Below are positions 8,824 to 18,183 of a stretch of 64,000 nucleotides of DNA, piece after piece. The translations under genes and the position numbers were made by a program. Source of the stretch: Pseudomonas leptonychotis (GTDB lineage Bacteria; Pseudomonadota; Gammaproteobacteria; Pseudomonadales; Pseudomonadaceae); NCBI RefSeq assembly GCF_004920405.1, contig NZ_RFLV01000001.1, positions 496,001 to 560,000 on the forward strand. Reading direction: 5' to 3'. Numbering within the stretch: the first letter of the stretch is position 1; the number at the start of each line of letters is the position of its first letter. The notes under the pieces were generated by a model. The model saw only the letters and a list, made by a program, of their open reading frames with translations. It searched no databases and had not been told where the DNA came from.

Positions 8824-8854
8824 GGCTAAACTGTTGAGCACACTCTACAGTCAA
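8824..8854 (-). promoter_or_regulatory. MerR-type promoter/operator of the SDR gene
   Basis: On the minus strand, TTGACT (8854-8849) and TTAGCC (8829-8824) are separated by 19 bp, the stretched spacing typical of MerR-activated promoters. The spacer holds a 22-bp dyad at 8830-8851 with arms ACTGTnGAG and CTCnACAGT, all eight specified arm positions matching. It lies 15 bp before the divergent merR-type start. Sequence and spacing are seen; activation by the neighbouring MerR protein is inference. Confidence 0.68.
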
Positions 8855-8865
8855 GCGAGATTTTC

Positions 8866-9246
8866 ATGCGCATTGGTGAGTTGGAAAAACGCAGCGGCGC
8901 CAGTCGTCACACCCTTCGCTATTACGAAAGCCTCGGGCTGATCCATACCACGCGATCTGGCAATAATTACCGCGCTTACAACCCGCAGGCACTGGAGGAC
9001 CTGACGTTCATCCAACAAGCGCAAAACATGGGTTTCTCCCTCGGCGAGATCCGCGAAATTCTCCAGGCGAGACGCGAGCAGCAGATGGACTGCGCGCAAG
9101 GTGCGGTATTAGTCACGCACAAGTTAGCCGAGGTAGAGCAGAAGATTGCCGACCTCCATCAGTTACGCGACTTTCTACGCAGTGAAAAATTGCGGTTGGA
9201 AGCCAGCGCAGCTGAGCAGGTGGCCATCGCGCGCGCTCACTCATAG
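8866..9246 (+). CDS. MerR family transcriptional regulator
   Basis: 126 residues. The N-terminal winged helix is typical (MRIGELEKRSGASRHTLRYY, then ESLGLIHTTRSGNNYRAY), followed by the second HTH helices and a dimerising coiled coil (about 80-118). It has a single cysteine (QQMDCAQG) and lacks the three-cysteine metal site of MerR/CueR/ZntR, so it is probably a redox or small-molecule sensor rather than a metal sensor. It is divergent from the SDR gene with the palindrome between them. No RBS is obvious, but AGCGAGA lies upstream. Confidence 0.92.
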   Translation: MRIGELEKRSGASRHTLRYYESLGLIHTTRSGNNYRAYNPQALEDLTFIQQAQNMGFSLGEIREILQARREQQMDCAQGAVLVTHKLAEVEQKIADLHQLRDFLRSEKLRLEASAAEQVAIARAHS

Positions 9247-9325
9247 GTGCTTATCTGACCATGGGCATGGCAGCCACACATACGGCATCTACACTGCAAT
9301 TAATCGATCGTGGGAGCACCTAGGC

Positions 9326-10075
9326 ATGCGTTTATTAACACGATGGGTATGGCTTCTCTCACTGCTATTGGCATGCAACACAAGCAGTTTGGCCGCCACG
9401 GTAGTAATGGCTTTTGGTGAAAAGATTCCACCCTTCTGTTTTCCGGAAAGCGACAGCGGCATCGAACTGGAAGTGATAGGCGAAGCCCTCGCCTTTCGCG
9501 GCCATCACCTTGAGCCGCGGTACTTTCCGCTGGCCCGCGTACCCTTGTCATTTCGCCAAGGTGAAGTGGATGCCGCCATGACCGACCTGGGTCAGGACCT
9601 TGCTGCAGCAGGTGCTCACTATGGCGAGCCGGCCGTGCTTTATCACAACGTATTCGTCAGCCTTAAGGGCCGTGGTCTCACGATCAAGACCCCGGCCGAC
9701 CTCAAAGGCCTAAGCATCGTGGCCTTTCCCGGCGCCGTGCAGCGCTACCCCGAGTGGCTGGCTGGCAGCCAACAAGATGGCCTGTATTTCGAGCAAAATA
9801 ATCAAGAATTACAGGTACTCGGGCTGAACAAAGCGCGTTATGACCTGGTGCTCAGCGATACAAATATCTTCCGCTACTTCGAACTGCTGCTGGAGCGCAC
9901 CACACTGTTCAAAGCCAAGACCGTACAACTGCATCAATTCGTCGAAGAGGACCCGCAGAATTACCGCCCAGTGTTTCGTGACCCGCAAATCCGTGACGAC
10001 TTCAACGCCGGCCTCGAACACCTCAAGACCAGCGGGCGCTACCAGGCGATCTACGACCACTACCTCAAGCAATGA
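9326..10075 (+). CDS. Periplasmic solute-binding-like protein (SBP family 3)
   Basis: 249 residues from the ATG at 9326, preceded by GGGAGCACC and followed by a signal peptide (MRLLTRWVWLLSLLLACNTSSLA). The mature part resembles extracellular solute-binding family 3 proteins, with IPPFCFPESDSGIELEVIGEALAF near the start and a type-II periplasmic fold. No permease or ATPase gene adjoins it, so it may be an orphan receptor or serve a transporter elsewhere. It ends 10 bp before the convergent amidase gene. The ligand is unknown. Confidence 0.82.
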   Translation: MRLLTRWVWLLSLLLACNTSSLAATVVMAFGEKIPPFCFPESDSGIELEVIGEALAFRGHHLEPRYFPLARVPLSFRQGEVDAAMTDLGQDLAAAGAHYGEPAVLYHNVFVSLKGRGLTIKTPADLKGLSIVAFPGAVQRYPEWLAGSQQDGLYFEQNNQELQVLGLNKARYDLVLSDTNIFRYFELLLERTTLFKAKTVQLHQFVEEDPQNYRPVFRDPQIRDDFNAGLEHLKTSGRYQAIYDHYLKQ

Positions 10076-10085
10076 GCCACGCCGA

Positions 10086-10880
10086 TTAATCCATCAGATT
10101 AAACACATCGGCATCCAGATGCGCCGGGAAGCGCTGACGGTAGGCTGCCAACTCTGCCGCCTTGAGCGCGACCCGAAACACCCCATCTGCAGCGCCGGGC
10201 TCAAGCAACAACTCGCCCTGAAAGTCCAGCACCTGGCTATCGCCGCTGTAGGCATAGCCTTTACCGTCTTCACCAATGCGATTCACCGCTGCCACATAAC
10301 ACAGGTTCTCGATGGCCCGCGCCGGCAGTAGACGATTCCAATGATGACGCCGCGCCGCTGGCCAGTTGGCGGTATACAGCAACAAATCAGTCGCCTGCGA
10401 ATCGCGGCTCCAGACAGGAAAGCGCAGGTCGTAACAGACCAGCGGCCGCACCTGCCAGCCCTTCACCTCCAGTAGCACCTGCTGCTCGCCGGCGCTGTAG
10501 TGTTTGTGCTCGCCGGCCATACGGAAAAGATGACGCTTGTCGTAGTGCGCCAGGCTGCCATTCGGTCGCGCCCAGAGCAGCCGATTACGGTAAGTACCGT
10601 CAGCGGCCTGAATAATCAAACTGCCAGTCACCACCGCTTGCAATGCCTGCGCCTGGGCTAACAGCCATTGCGTGCTGGGGCCGTTCTCGGGCTCGGCCAG
10701 CGCGGCGGAGTCCATGGAAAAGCCCGTGCTGAACATCTCCGGCAGCACGATCAGATCGGCACCTCGCGCCTGTTGCAACAGTGCGTGGAAATGCTCACGG
10801 TTAGCCGCGGGGTCCTGCCAGGCCAACGTGGTTTGAATCAGGGCTAACTCAAGATCCGCCAACTGGCTTATATCGCGCAT
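10086..10880 (-). CDS. yafV: Omega-amidase/nitrilase-superfamily hydrolase (YafV-like)
   Basis: 264 residues. The nitrilase triad is visible: E48 in VLPEMFSTGF, K115 in YDKRHLF and C149 in CYDLRFPVWSR. YafV/Nit2 enzymes hydrolyse 2-oxoglutaramate and 2-oxosuccinamate, and in methionine salvage the alpha-ketoacid amides made by glutamine transaminases. Its start overlaps the end of the upstream aminotransferase by 13 bp. An omega-amidase fused in transcription to a glutamine-using methionine aminotransferase makes metabolic sense, the amidase pulling the transamination forward by removing the amide product. Confidence 0.92.
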   Translation of the reverse strand: MRDISQLADLELALIQTTLAWQDPAANREHFHALLQQARGADLIVLPEMFSTGFSMDSAALAEPENGPSTQWLLAQAQALQAVVTGSLIIQAADGTYRNRLLWARPNGSLAHYDKRHLFRMAGEHKHYSAGEQQVLLEVKGWQVRPLVCYDLRFPVWSRDSQATDLLLYTANWPAARRHHWNRLLPARAIENLCYVAAVNRIGEDGKGYAYSGDSQVLDFQGELLLEPGAADGVFRVALKAAELAAYRQRFPAHLDADVFNLMD

Positions 10881-12016
10881 AATTTTTCCGCCGCCTGCCT
10901 TAGGGTTTCCTCACGCTTAGCAAAACAGAAACGCACCAGACGTAGATCCTTCGGTGGCGCTTGGTAAAACACCGACAACGGGATCGCCGCGACACCCTGC
11001 TCACGGGTCAACCACTCGGCCATGGCGAGGTCATCCAGATCAGGACGGATAGCCGAGTAATCGACCAGCTGGAAAAAGGTACCGGCCGTGCGGCTAAAGC
11101 TAAAACGTGAGCCGACCAGCAAATCACAGAACAGATCACGCTTGGCCTGGTAAAACGCTGGCAGCTCTTCGACATGCTCAGGATGCTCGGCCATATAGTC
11201 CGCCAACGCCCATTGCAGCGGGGTTACCCCGCAGAAACTGACGTATTGGTGCACCTTGCGCAACTCGGCGCTCAAGGCCGGAGGGGCCACCACATAGCCG
11301 GTTTTCCAGCCGGTGACGTGGTACGTTTTGCCGAAGGAGCTGACTACAAAAGCGCGCTGATACAGCTCGTCATGGGCAAGGATGCTGGCGTGCTTAGCGC
11401 CATCGAACACCAGGTGCTCATAAACCTCATCACTGATCAGGTAAATATCACGCTCACGAATCAATGCTGCCAGCTGATCAAGTTCAGCCCCTGACAGCAA
11501 CGCGCCACTGGGGTTGTGTGGGCTGTTGAGGATAATCAAGCGGGTCTTCGCGCTCAACGCATCCTGCAGGCGCTGCCAGTCGATGACAAACCCCGGCAGC
11601 GCCAGTGGTATGTGTACACACTGGCCGCCAGCCAGTTCTACAGCGGGTTCGTAGCTGTCGTAACAAGGGTCGAAAACGATAACCTCATCGCCCGGCCGAA
11701 CCAATGCCTGCACGGCGCAGAAGATCGCCTGGGTAGCACCGGGGGTGATCGTGACTTCGCTGTCGGCACTCACCATACGGCCATAGCTACGCGCGACCTT
11801 CGCCGCCACCTGCTCACGCAATACGGGCAGGCCGGTCATCGCGGCGTACTGATTATGCCCAGCCGCAATATGCCGACCGACCGCATCGCGTAGTGCCTGC
11901 GGTCCGTCGAAATCCGGAAAACCCTGGGACAGATTGAGCGCACCGGTTTCCAGGGCGAGCTGCGACATACGGGTAAAAATCGTGGTGCCAACATTCGGCA
12001 GCTTACTGATGATCAT
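10868..12016 (-). CDS. ybdL: Methionine aminotransferase, PLP-dependent class I/II
   Basis: 382 residues from the ATG at 12016 (MIISKLPNVGTTIF), the start expected by homology. The fold-type I features are clear: QGFPDFDGP near 31, ITPGATQAIF at 90-99, NSPHNPSG at 164-171, ISDEVYEHL near 194, and the PLP lysine K230 in SSFGKTYH. Like E. coli YbdL, it should transaminate methionine and aromatic 2-oxoacids. The frame stays open about 59 codons further upstream, but that part lies mostly in a repeat element, so the longer protein is probably an artefact of the insertion. The native SD is weak (GGAT only), perhaps because the element arrived 27 bp before the start. Confidence 0.93.
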   Translation of the reverse strand: MIISKLPNVGTTIFTRMSQLALETGALNLSQGFPDFDGPQALRDAVGRHIAAGHNQYAAMTGLPVLREQVAAKVARSYGRMVSADSEVTITPGATQAIFCAVQALVRPGDEVIVFDPCYDSYEPAVELAGGQCVHIPLALPGFVIDWQRLQDALSAKTRLIILNSPHNPSGALLSGAELDQLAALIRERDIYLISDEVYEHLVFDGAKHASILAHDELYQRAFVVSSFGKTYHVTGWKTGYVVAPPALSAELRKVHQYVSFCGVTPLQWALADYMAEHPEHVEELPAFYQAKRDLFCDLLVGSRFSFSRTAGTFFQLVDYSAIRPDLDDLAMAEWLTREQGVAAIPLSVFYQAPPKDLRLVRFCFAKREETLRQAAEKLCAI

Positions 12017-12043
12017 CGAGGCAATATCCGGTTTGAGCGCTAG

Positions 12044-12255
12044 CAGGCTATTGAAAAACGCAGGCGAGGCAGGCAAGACAAGGCAAAAACAGGCGAGGAA
12101 GCGGACTGGGCTCGCACACGAGTTTACGAGCTGTAAATAAGCATTACTTGTTTCACTCGCCTTTCGGGTCGCACTGAAGCGCGTTAGCCGCAAGCGGCTT
12201 GCCGAGCCTGTTTTTAACGCAGCATTGTCAACGCAGGTAGTTTTTCATCAGCCTG
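12044..12255. mobile_element. MITE-like element with terminal inverted repeats
   Basis: 212 bp bounded by CAGGCTATTGAAAAAC at 12044-12059 and, inverted, CAGGCTGATGAAAAAC at 12255-12240 (14 of 16 matching). The inside carries no plausible gene, although one frame runs through it into ybdL. From memory, very similar ~200-bp intergenic repeats occur in many copies in Pseudomonas genomes. It lies between der's terminator and the ybdL start, so it may supply or disrupt ybdL expression. No target-site duplication was confirmed. Confidence 0.62.
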
Positions 12256-12294
12256 GGAGTGATGCAGCAGGATAGCCGATACCCCAGACACACA

Positions 12295-12316
12295 AAAGGC
12301 ACCCAAAGGTGCCTTT
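12295..12316 (-). terminator. Rho-independent terminator after der
   Basis: Stem AAAGGCACC/GGTGCCTTT with a 4-base loop, 22 bp past the der stop. On the minus strand the hairpin is followed by a short T-rich stretch. It closes the der transcript before the repeat element. Confidence 0.75.
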
Positions 12317-12337
12317 ATAGCGTGTTCAAGCCGAGGC

Positions 12338-13810
12338 TTAGCGCTTGTCTTTGCGCTTTTTCTCGGCCTTCTTGTGGTGGGTCATCATTCGCCGCTTCTT
12401 GTTCACCTGACGATCCGTGAGGCTATTTTTGTTGCCCTCATAAGGGTTTTCGCCACCTTTGAACTCGATACGGATCGGCGTACCCACCAGTTTGAGCACA
12501 CGCCGATAGGTGTTCTCCAAGTAACGGACATAGGACTTAGGCACCGCATCAACTTGGTTGCCGTGAATCACGATCAACGGTGGGTTAGCACCACCCAAGT
12601 GGGCGTAACGCAGCTTGATGCGACGGTTGTTGACCATCGGTGGCGCATGATCGCCCACGGCGTCTTCAAGAATTTGGGTCAGGCGATTGGTCGGCCAACG
12701 GGTGATCGCCGACTTAAACGAGGCCTGCACCGACTTGTACAAATTGCCCACACCGGTGCCGTGCAGCGCCGAGATAAAGTGGATATCGGCGAAGTCGACG
12801 AAGAACAGCCGGCGTTGCAGCTCGACTTTCACGTAGTCACGCTCGCTCGGCTCCATGCCGTCCCACTTGTTCAGGGCGATCACCAGAGCACGGCCACTTT
12901 CCAGCACGAAGCCAAGCAGGTTGAGGTCGTGGTCGACCACACCTTCGCGGGCATCCATAACAAACACCACGACGTTGGAGTCCTGGATTGCCTGCAGGGT
13001 TTTCACCACCGAGAACTTTTCCACCGCCTCGAAGATCTTGCCGCGACGACGCACGCCAGCGGTGTCGATCAGGGTGTACTTCTCCTCGTCGCGTTCGAAC
13101 GGGATATAGATACTGTCGCGAGTCGTGCCGGGTTGGTCATACACGATCACCCGGTCTTCACCGAGCATGCGGTTAACCAAGGTCGATTTGCCGACGTTAG
13201 GCCGGCCAATAATCGCCAGCTTGATGCCGTCCTTTTCGCTTGGACCGGGAATGCGCTTGGCTTCCTGGCCTTCAAGGACAACTTCCTCTTCCTCACCCTC
13301 TGCCAGCTCATTAGCGTCCTTAGGAAAGGAGCCCAGCACGGCTTCCAGCATCTGGGTGAGACCGCGACCGTGAGCACCGGCAATCGGCAGCGACTCGCCC
13401 ATGCCCATGCTTGAGAACTCAGCACGCGCAAGGTCGGCGTCGATGTTGTCGACCTTGTTGATCACCAAAAAGCTGCGCTTGTTACGCCTACGCAAATGCT
13501 CGCCGATCATTTGATCGGAAGCTGACAGACCGGCACGCGCGTCGACCATAAACAGCACGGCATCGGCCTCTTCGATGGCCTGCAGCGACTGCTCGGCCAT
13601 CTTCGCGTCGATGCCTTCTTCGTCACCGGAGATACCACCGGTGTCGATGACGATGTAGGTTCGCCCCTGCCACTTGGCCTCGCCGTACTGGCGATCACGG
13701 GTCAGACCAGACAGGTCGCCGACAATCGCGTCACGGGACTTGGTCAAGCGGTTAAACAGGGTGGACTTGCCGACGTTGGGGCGGCCCACCAGGGCAATTA
13801 CGGGAACCAT
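12338..13810 (-). CDS. der: Ribosome biogenesis GTPase Der (EngA)
   Basis: 490 residues from the ATG at 13810 ([17 protein letters not shown]), which has GGAG six bases upstream. There are two tandem GTPase domains: a first P-loop GRPNVGKS at 9-16 with NKVD at 117-120, and a second GRPNVGKS at 201-208 with NKWD later. They are joined by an acidic linker ([14 protein letters not shown]), and the protein ends in a KH-like domain and a lysine-rich tail ([20 protein letters not shown]). Der acts in 50S subunit maturation. A terminator after bamB separates it from the upstream genes, so it probably has its own promoter. Confidence 0.97.
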   Translation of the reverse strand: MVPVIALVGRPNVGKSTLFNRLTKSRDAIVGDLSGLTRDRQYGEAKWQGRTYIVIDTGGISGDEEGIDAKMAEQSLQAIEEADAVLFMVDARAGLSASDQMIGEHLRRRNKRSFLVINKVDNIDADLARAEFSSMGMGESLPIAGAHGRGLTQMLEAVLGSFPKDANELAEGEEEEVVLEGQEAKRIPGPSEKDGIKLAIIGRPNVGKSTLVNRMLGEDRVIVYDQPGTTRDSIYIPFERDEEKYTLIDTAGVRRRGKIFEAVEKFSVVKTLQAIQDSNVVVFVMDAREGVVDHDLNLLGFVLESGRALVIALNKWDGMEPSERDYVKVELQRRLFFVDFADIHFISALHGTGVGNLYKSVQASFKSAITRWPTNRLTQILEDAVGDHAPPMVNNRRIKLRYAHLGGANPPLIVIHGNQVDAVPKSYVRYLENTYRRVLKLVGTPIRIEFKGGENPYEGNKNSLTDRQVNKKRRMMTHHKKAEKKRKDKR

Positions 13811-13841
13811 CAGGCTCTCCACTTGGTTATTTCAGAAAATA

Positions 13842-13866
13842 CAAAAGCCGCTGCAGGGGCAGCGGC
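13842..13866 (-). terminator. Rho-independent terminator after bamB
   Basis: On the minus strand, GCCGCTGC-CCCT-GCAGCGGC (13866-13847) is followed by TTTTG. It stands between the bamB stop and the der start and should end the transcript running from upstream. Confidence 0.7.
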
Positions 13867-13938
13867 CAGAATTTATTGGCTTGGCGATGCGGCGCAGCCT
13901 TAAGTGCTGTGCAGCATCGCCAACGCCTCAGCGAACAA

Positions 13939-15078
13939 TTACTTGATGGTCATTGCCACCAAATTGCCGCTATTGCCAAAGGCATACAGCCAGTCACCCA
14001 CGACCAGCGGACGGGCACGTAGGCCGTCACTGTCGATACGCGTACGGCCGACAAAGCGACCATCCACCTGACTGACTAAGTGCAGGTAACCTTCCAGGTC
14101 ACCGAACGCGATATAGCTGGAGAACACTTCCGGAGCCGACAGTTGGCGGCGTGCCAGGGAGTCGTTGCTCCACAAGGCCGACGCTGAGCGCTCGTCGATC
14201 CCTTCAACAGTACCGCTGGCCAGGCTGACGTAGACGCTGCCATAGCCCTGAGCCACACCGACCGAGCTGGAGGCTTCACGCTGCCACAGAATCCGACCGC
14301 TTTCCAAATCCATCGCCGCAACACGGCCCTGATAGCTCACGGCATACAGAGTACCCGCTGACAGCAGCAGCCCACCGTCGATATCGACAACGCGCTCCAG
14401 TTCGGAGCGGCCCTGCGGAATGGCTACGCGCTGCTCCCAAACCGGTATGCCGCGCTGCGCGTCCAAGGCAATCACCTTGCCCGTGGACAGAGCGGCAACC
14501 GCCAGACGATTGGTCAGTACTGGGCTGCTCGTACCGCGAAGGGTCAGTACCGCTGGCGTGTTCTCGAAAATCCAGCGTTGCTCACCGGTGTTCATATCCA
14601 GAGCGATCAAGCGATCATCCTGAGTCTGCACCAACACCACGTCACCATTGAGTGCAGGCGCGGCCAGCACTTCACTGGTTACACGGGCACGCCACTTTTC
14701 TTCACCAGACGCGGTATCGAGTGCAACGACTTCGCCCTTCAGCGTGCCAACTACCACCAGGCCATACCCAGCGGCGACGGCGCCGGATACTGGCAGTTCC
14801 AGATCAGCTTTCCAGATGACCTTGCCGGTCATGCGGTCCATGGCCACGACCAGACCTTCGACGTCGGCGGCATAGATCTGCTCACCGTCGATGGCCGGAA
14901 CCAGCATATTGAACGACTCACCCTGGCCATCGCCAATCGAGCGACTCCACTCTTTCTGCAGGCGAACCTCTTCCTCAAACTTTGGCAGATCAGCCGGAGG
15001 CAGTTCCTTCTTGCTATTGCTGCTGCAACCTACGGCCAAAACGGCCAGGGCCAGCAGTGCGGCATTCTTCCAGCGCAT
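13939..15078 (-). CDS. bamB: Outer membrane assembly lipoprotein BamB
   Basis: 379 residues from the ATG at 15078 (MRWKNAALLALAVLAVGCSS). An in-frame ATG at 15090 is an alternative but overlaps the only nearby purine-rich RBS. It has a lipoprotein signal peptide with lipobox LAVG-C18. The rest is an eight-bladed PQQ-like beta-propeller, seen in repeats such as GKVIWKADL, GEEKWRARV, GEQRWIFEN and SGRILWQRE. BamB is the scaffold lipoprotein of the BAM complex that inserts beta-barrel proteins, anchored on the periplasmic side of the outer membrane. It follows yfgM by 5 bp. Confidence 0.95.
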   Translation of the reverse strand: MRWKNAALLALAVLAVGCSSNSKKELPPADLPKFEEEVRLQKEWSRSIGDGQGESFNMLVPAIDGEQIYAADVEGLVVAMDRMTGKVIWKADLELPVSGAVAAGYGLVVVGTLKGEVVALDTASGEEKWRARVTSEVLAAPALNGDVVLVQTQDDRLIALDMNTGEQRWIFENTPAVLTLRGTSSPVLTNRLAVAALSTGKVIALDAQRGIPVWEQRVAIPQGRSELERVVDIDGGLLLSAGTLYAVSYQGRVAAMDLESGRILWQREASSSVGVAQGYGSVYVSLASGTVEGIDERSASALWSNDSLARRQLSAPEVFSSYIAFGDLEGYLHLVSQVDGRFVGRTRIDSDGLRARPLVVGDWLYAFGNSGNLVAMTIK

Positions 15079-15082
15079 CACG

Positions 15083-15727
15083 TCACGCATCCCCTTTTGC
15101 CAGATCATCCAGCTTCATTTGCAGGCCACCGACAGCGGCATCTTCAGACAATGCAGCCTTAGCTTTTTCATAAGCCGCGTGGGCATCATCGGCACGGCCG
15201 AGTTGCACCAGCAGATCACCCTTAAGTTCTTCACGGCTGGCGGCAAAGGCCGGTGCAACCTTAGCATCCAGGAGTTTCAGAGCATCTTCTGCCTTGTCCT
15301 GAGCGGCCAGAACGCGCGCCAGGCGCTGACGCGCCAGCTCAGCCAAATTGTCATCGGCCGGCTTGTCGACAATCGTCTGCAACTCGCTAGCAGCGTCATC
15401 CAGCTTGCCCGCCTCGACCGCCACTTTGGCTACAAACAGACTGCCGTACTGAGCGTAGTGGGTGCCGGAAAAATCATTTTTTAACGTGTTAGCCAGCTCT
15501 GCGACCTTGCTGGCGTCAGGCTTGCCACTGGGCTCCAGCGCCGCTTCCAGCAATTGCTGATAGACCAGCGAAGCGCCCTGGGACTGATTGCTCTGGTACT
15601 TCTGCCAGCCCTGCCAGCCAAATACCACCACCAACGCCAACGCCACACCGGTCAGCAAAGGCATGCCATTTTGCTGCCACCAATCCTTGATTACCGCCAG
15701 CTCTTCATCATCAGTACGCGAAACCAC
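15083..15727 (-). CDS. yfgM: YfgM-like tetratricopeptide inner-membrane protein
   Basis: 214 residues from a GTG at 15727, chosen because TAGGAG lies seven bases upstream and the product then reads MVSRTDDEELAVIKDWWQQNG like the family. One membrane segment lies at about 22-40 (MPLLTGVALALVVVFGW), with the remainder periplasmic and built of TPR-like helices (TPR_21). In E. coli, YfgM associates with SecYEG and PpiD and hands over periplasmic clients. The neighbourhood hisS-yfgM-bamB is conserved. Confidence 0.9.
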   Translation of the reverse strand: MVSRTDDEELAVIKDWWQQNGMPLLTGVALALVVVFGWQGWQKYQSNQSQGASLVYQQLLEAALEPSGKPDASKVAELANTLKNDFSGTHYAQYGSLFVAKVAVEAGKLDDAASELQTIVDKPADDNLAELARQRLARVLAAQDKAEDALKLLDAKVAPAFAASREELKGDLLVQLGRADDAHAAYEKAKAALSEDAAVGGLQMKLDDLAKGDA

Positions 15728-15764
15728 CCCAACACTCCTATTCGCTAAACCACTTAACAGACGC

Positions 15765-17054
15765 TCAGGCCTGTACGGCGCTGGTCGCCAGATGATCGGC
15801 CAGTGCCGACCACGCAATACTTTGTTGCTCGCCCTGACCGCGCAGCGGCTTGCAACCTACCACTTGCTGAGCCAATTCGTCTTCACCCAAAATCAAGGCG
15901 TACAACGCACCACTCTTGTCGGCTTTTTTGAACTGACTCTTGAAGCTTCCAGCGCCGGCATTCACCTGCAAACGCAGATTCGGCAGCTGATCGCGTAAAC
16001 GCTCGCTCAAGCCCAGGGCCGCCAGTTCAGCCTGCTCACCAAAAGCACACAGATAAACATCCACCGTGCGGGCGATTTCAGCCGGTACTTTACCTAGAGT
16101 TTCGAGCAACAGCACCAACCGTTCGATGCCCATGGCAAAACCCACGCCCGGCGTCGGCTTGCCGCCCATCTGCTCAACCAAACCGTCGTAACGACCACCG
16201 GCGCATACAGTGCCTTGAGAGCCGAGTTGATCGGTCACCCACTCGAATACGGTCTTGCTGTAGTAATCCAGCCCGCGCACCAGCTTTGGGTTGATCACAT
16301 ATGGAACACCGGCCGCATCCAGACGAGCCTTGAGCCCTTCGAAATGCACTCGGGACTCTTCGTCCAGGTAGTCCGCCAGCTTCGGCGCATTAACCAATAC
16401 GGCCTGGGTTTCTGGGGATTTGCTGTCAAGCACACGCAACGGGTTGCTGCCCATACGGCGGCGGCTGTCTTCATCCAGCTGATCGGCATGCGCGGTGAGA
16501 AACTCAACCAGCGCATCCCGGTATACCGCACGTGCAGCGCTGGTACCCAGGCTATTGAGCTCAAGCTTTACTGCATCACGAATACCCAGCAGCCCCCAAA
16601 GACGCCAGGTCAACACGATTAGCTCGGCATCGATATCCGGCCCATCGATATTGAAGACCTCCACGCCAATCTGGTGAAACTGGCGATAGCGGCCTTTCTG
16701 TGGACGCTCGTGACGGAACATTGGCCCGATGTACCACAACTTCTGGGTCTGTCCACCGCCAGCCAGTCCGTGCTCCAACACCGCACGCACGCAGGCAGCA
16801 GTGCCTTCCGGGCGCAAGGTCAGGGAGTCACCATTGCGGTCTTCAAAGGTGTACATCTCTTTTTCAACGATATCGGTGACTTCACCAATCGAGCGCTTAA
16901 ACAGCTCAGTGAACTCAACGATCGGCATGCGGATCTGCCGATAACCGTAGCCATCCAGCAGGCTGGCCACAGCGCCTTCAAAATAGCGCCAAAGCGGCGT
17001 CTGCTCGGGCAAAAGATCGTTCATGCCACGAATGGCTTGCAGGGGCTTGCTCAC
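15765..17054 (-). CDS. hisS: Histidine--tRNA ligase
   Basis: 429 residues, the normal length. Class II synthetase motifs are visible: motif 2 with [21 protein letters not shown], the histidine signature [13 protein letters not shown] (HisA-type loop) and [13 protein letters not shown], then motif 3 [13 protein letters not shown]. The C-terminal ~95 residues form the anticodon-binding domain. It charges tRNA-His in the cytoplasm. It is transcribed between ispG (18 bp upstream) and yfgM. Confidence 0.98.
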   Translation of the reverse strand: MSKPLQAIRGMNDLLPEQTPLWRYFEGAVASLLDGYGYRQIRMPIVEFTELFKRSIGEVTDIVEKEMYTFEDRNGDSLTLRPEGTAACVRAVLEHGLAGGGQTQKLWYIGPMFRHERPQKGRYRQFHQIGVEVFNIDGPDIDAELIVLTWRLWGLLGIRDAVKLELNSLGTSAARAVYRDALVEFLTAHADQLDEDSRRRMGSNPLRVLDSKSPETQAVLVNAPKLADYLDEESRVHFEGLKARLDAAGVPYVINPKLVRGLDYYSKTVFEWVTDQLGSQGTVCAGGRYDGLVEQMGGKPTPGVGFAMGIERLVLLLETLGKVPAEIARTVDVYLCAFGEQAELAALGLSERLRDQLPNLRLQVNAGAGSFKSQFKKADKSGALYALILGEDELAQQVVGCKPLRGQGEQQSIAWSALADHLATSAVQA

Positions 17055-17072
17055 TTCATTTCCTTAGCAGTA

Positions 17073-18182
17073 TTAGCTGCGCACGATCACAGCGGCGTCA
17101 GCAGCAACCTTGTCGGCTGCTTTCTGGCGGATCAGCTTTTCCAGCTCATCAACCAGATTGTCATTACCCAGCTTGAGCGCGGGCTTGCCATCGATATAGA
17201 TCAGGTTGGGCGAACCGCCAGTGAGGCCGATATGCGCCTCTTTGGCTTCGCCAGGGCCGTTGACCACACAACCGATCACCGCCACATCCAGCGGCACCAG
17301 CAGGTCTTCGACGCGCTGTTCCAACTCGTTCATGGTTTTCACTACATCGAAGTTCTGCCGCGAGCAGCTTGGGCAAGCGATGAAGTTGATACCGCGCGAA
17401 CGTAGGCGCAGGGATTTAAGGATGTCGTAGCCAACCTTAATTTCTTCCACCGGGTCGGCAGCTAGAGAAATCCGGATGGTATCGCCGATGCCTTCAGCCA
17501 ACAGCATGCCCAGGCCCACAGCGGACTTAACCGTACCGGAGCGCAAGCCACCGGCCTCTGTGATACCTAAATGCAGGGGTTGCTCGATTTGCTTGGCCAG
17601 CAAGCGATAGGCCGCAACCGCCATAAACACGTCGGATGCTTTTACGCTGACTTTGAAGTCGGGGAAGTTCAGCCTATCCAGATGCTCGACATGGCGCAAC
17701 GCAGACTCAACCAATGCCTCTGGGGTCGGCTCGCCATACTTTTTCTGCAGGTCTTTTTCCAAGGAACCGGCATTGACGCCGATACGTATCGGAATGCCGT
17801 TGTCGCGGGCAGCCTCAACCACGGCACGCACGCGATCTTCACGACCGATGTTGCCCGGATTGATGCGCAAGCAATCAACACCGAGCTCAGCCACGCGCAA
17901 AGCAATCTGGTAGTCGAAGTGAATATCGGCGACCAGCGGCACCTTGACCTGCTGCTTGATCCGACCGAAGGCTTCGGCTGCATCCATATCCGGCACCGAA
18001 ACACGCACGATGTCAGCGCCCGCATCTTCCAGGCGACGAATCTGCGCCACTGTGGCGGCCACATCATTGGTATCGCTGTTGGTCATGCTCTGAACGGCGA
18101 TGGGCGCATCACCGCCCACCGGCACTGAACCAACCCAGATTTTGCGCGAGATACGGCGCTTGATCGGTGACTCGCAATGCAT
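17073..18182 (-). CDS. ispG: 4-hydroxy-3-methylbut-2-en-1-yl diphosphate synthase
   Basis: 369 residues from the ATG at 18182 ([18 protein letters not shown]); a GTG four codons upstream is less likely. IspG (GcpE) turns methylerythritol cyclodiphosphate into HMBPP in the MEP isoprenoid pathway using a [4Fe-4S] cluster. Cluster cysteines are visible in [14 protein letters not shown] and in [12 protein letters not shown]. An N-terminal TIM barrel carries [12 protein letters not shown]. Its start lies 2 bp from the rodZ stop, so translation is probably coupled. The nearby isc operon would supply its cluster. Confidence 0.97.
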   Translation of the reverse strand: MHCESPIKRRISRKIWVGSVPVGGDAPIAVQSMTNSDTNDVAATVAQIRRLEDAGADIVRVSVPDMDAAEAFGRIKQQVKVPLVADIHFDYQIALRVAELGVDCLRINPGNIGREDRVRAVVEAARDNGIPIRIGVNAGSLEKDLQKKYGEPTPEALVESALRHVEHLDRLNFPDFKVSVKASDVFMAVAAYRLLAKQIEQPLHLGITEAGGLRSGTVKSAVGLGMLLAEGIGDTIRISLAADPVEEIKVGYDILKSLRLRSRGINFIACPSCSRQNFDVVKTMNELEQRVEDLLVPLDVAVIGCVVNGPGEAKEAHIGLTGGSPNLIYIDGKPALKLGNDNLVDELEKLIRQKAADKVAADAAVIVRS

Positions 18183-18183
18183 G

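Noticed and set aside
12017..12193. N-terminal extension of the methionine aminotransferase
   Set aside because: The extra ~59 codons lie mostly in the repeat element and have no homology to the family, so the ATG at 12016 is preferred.
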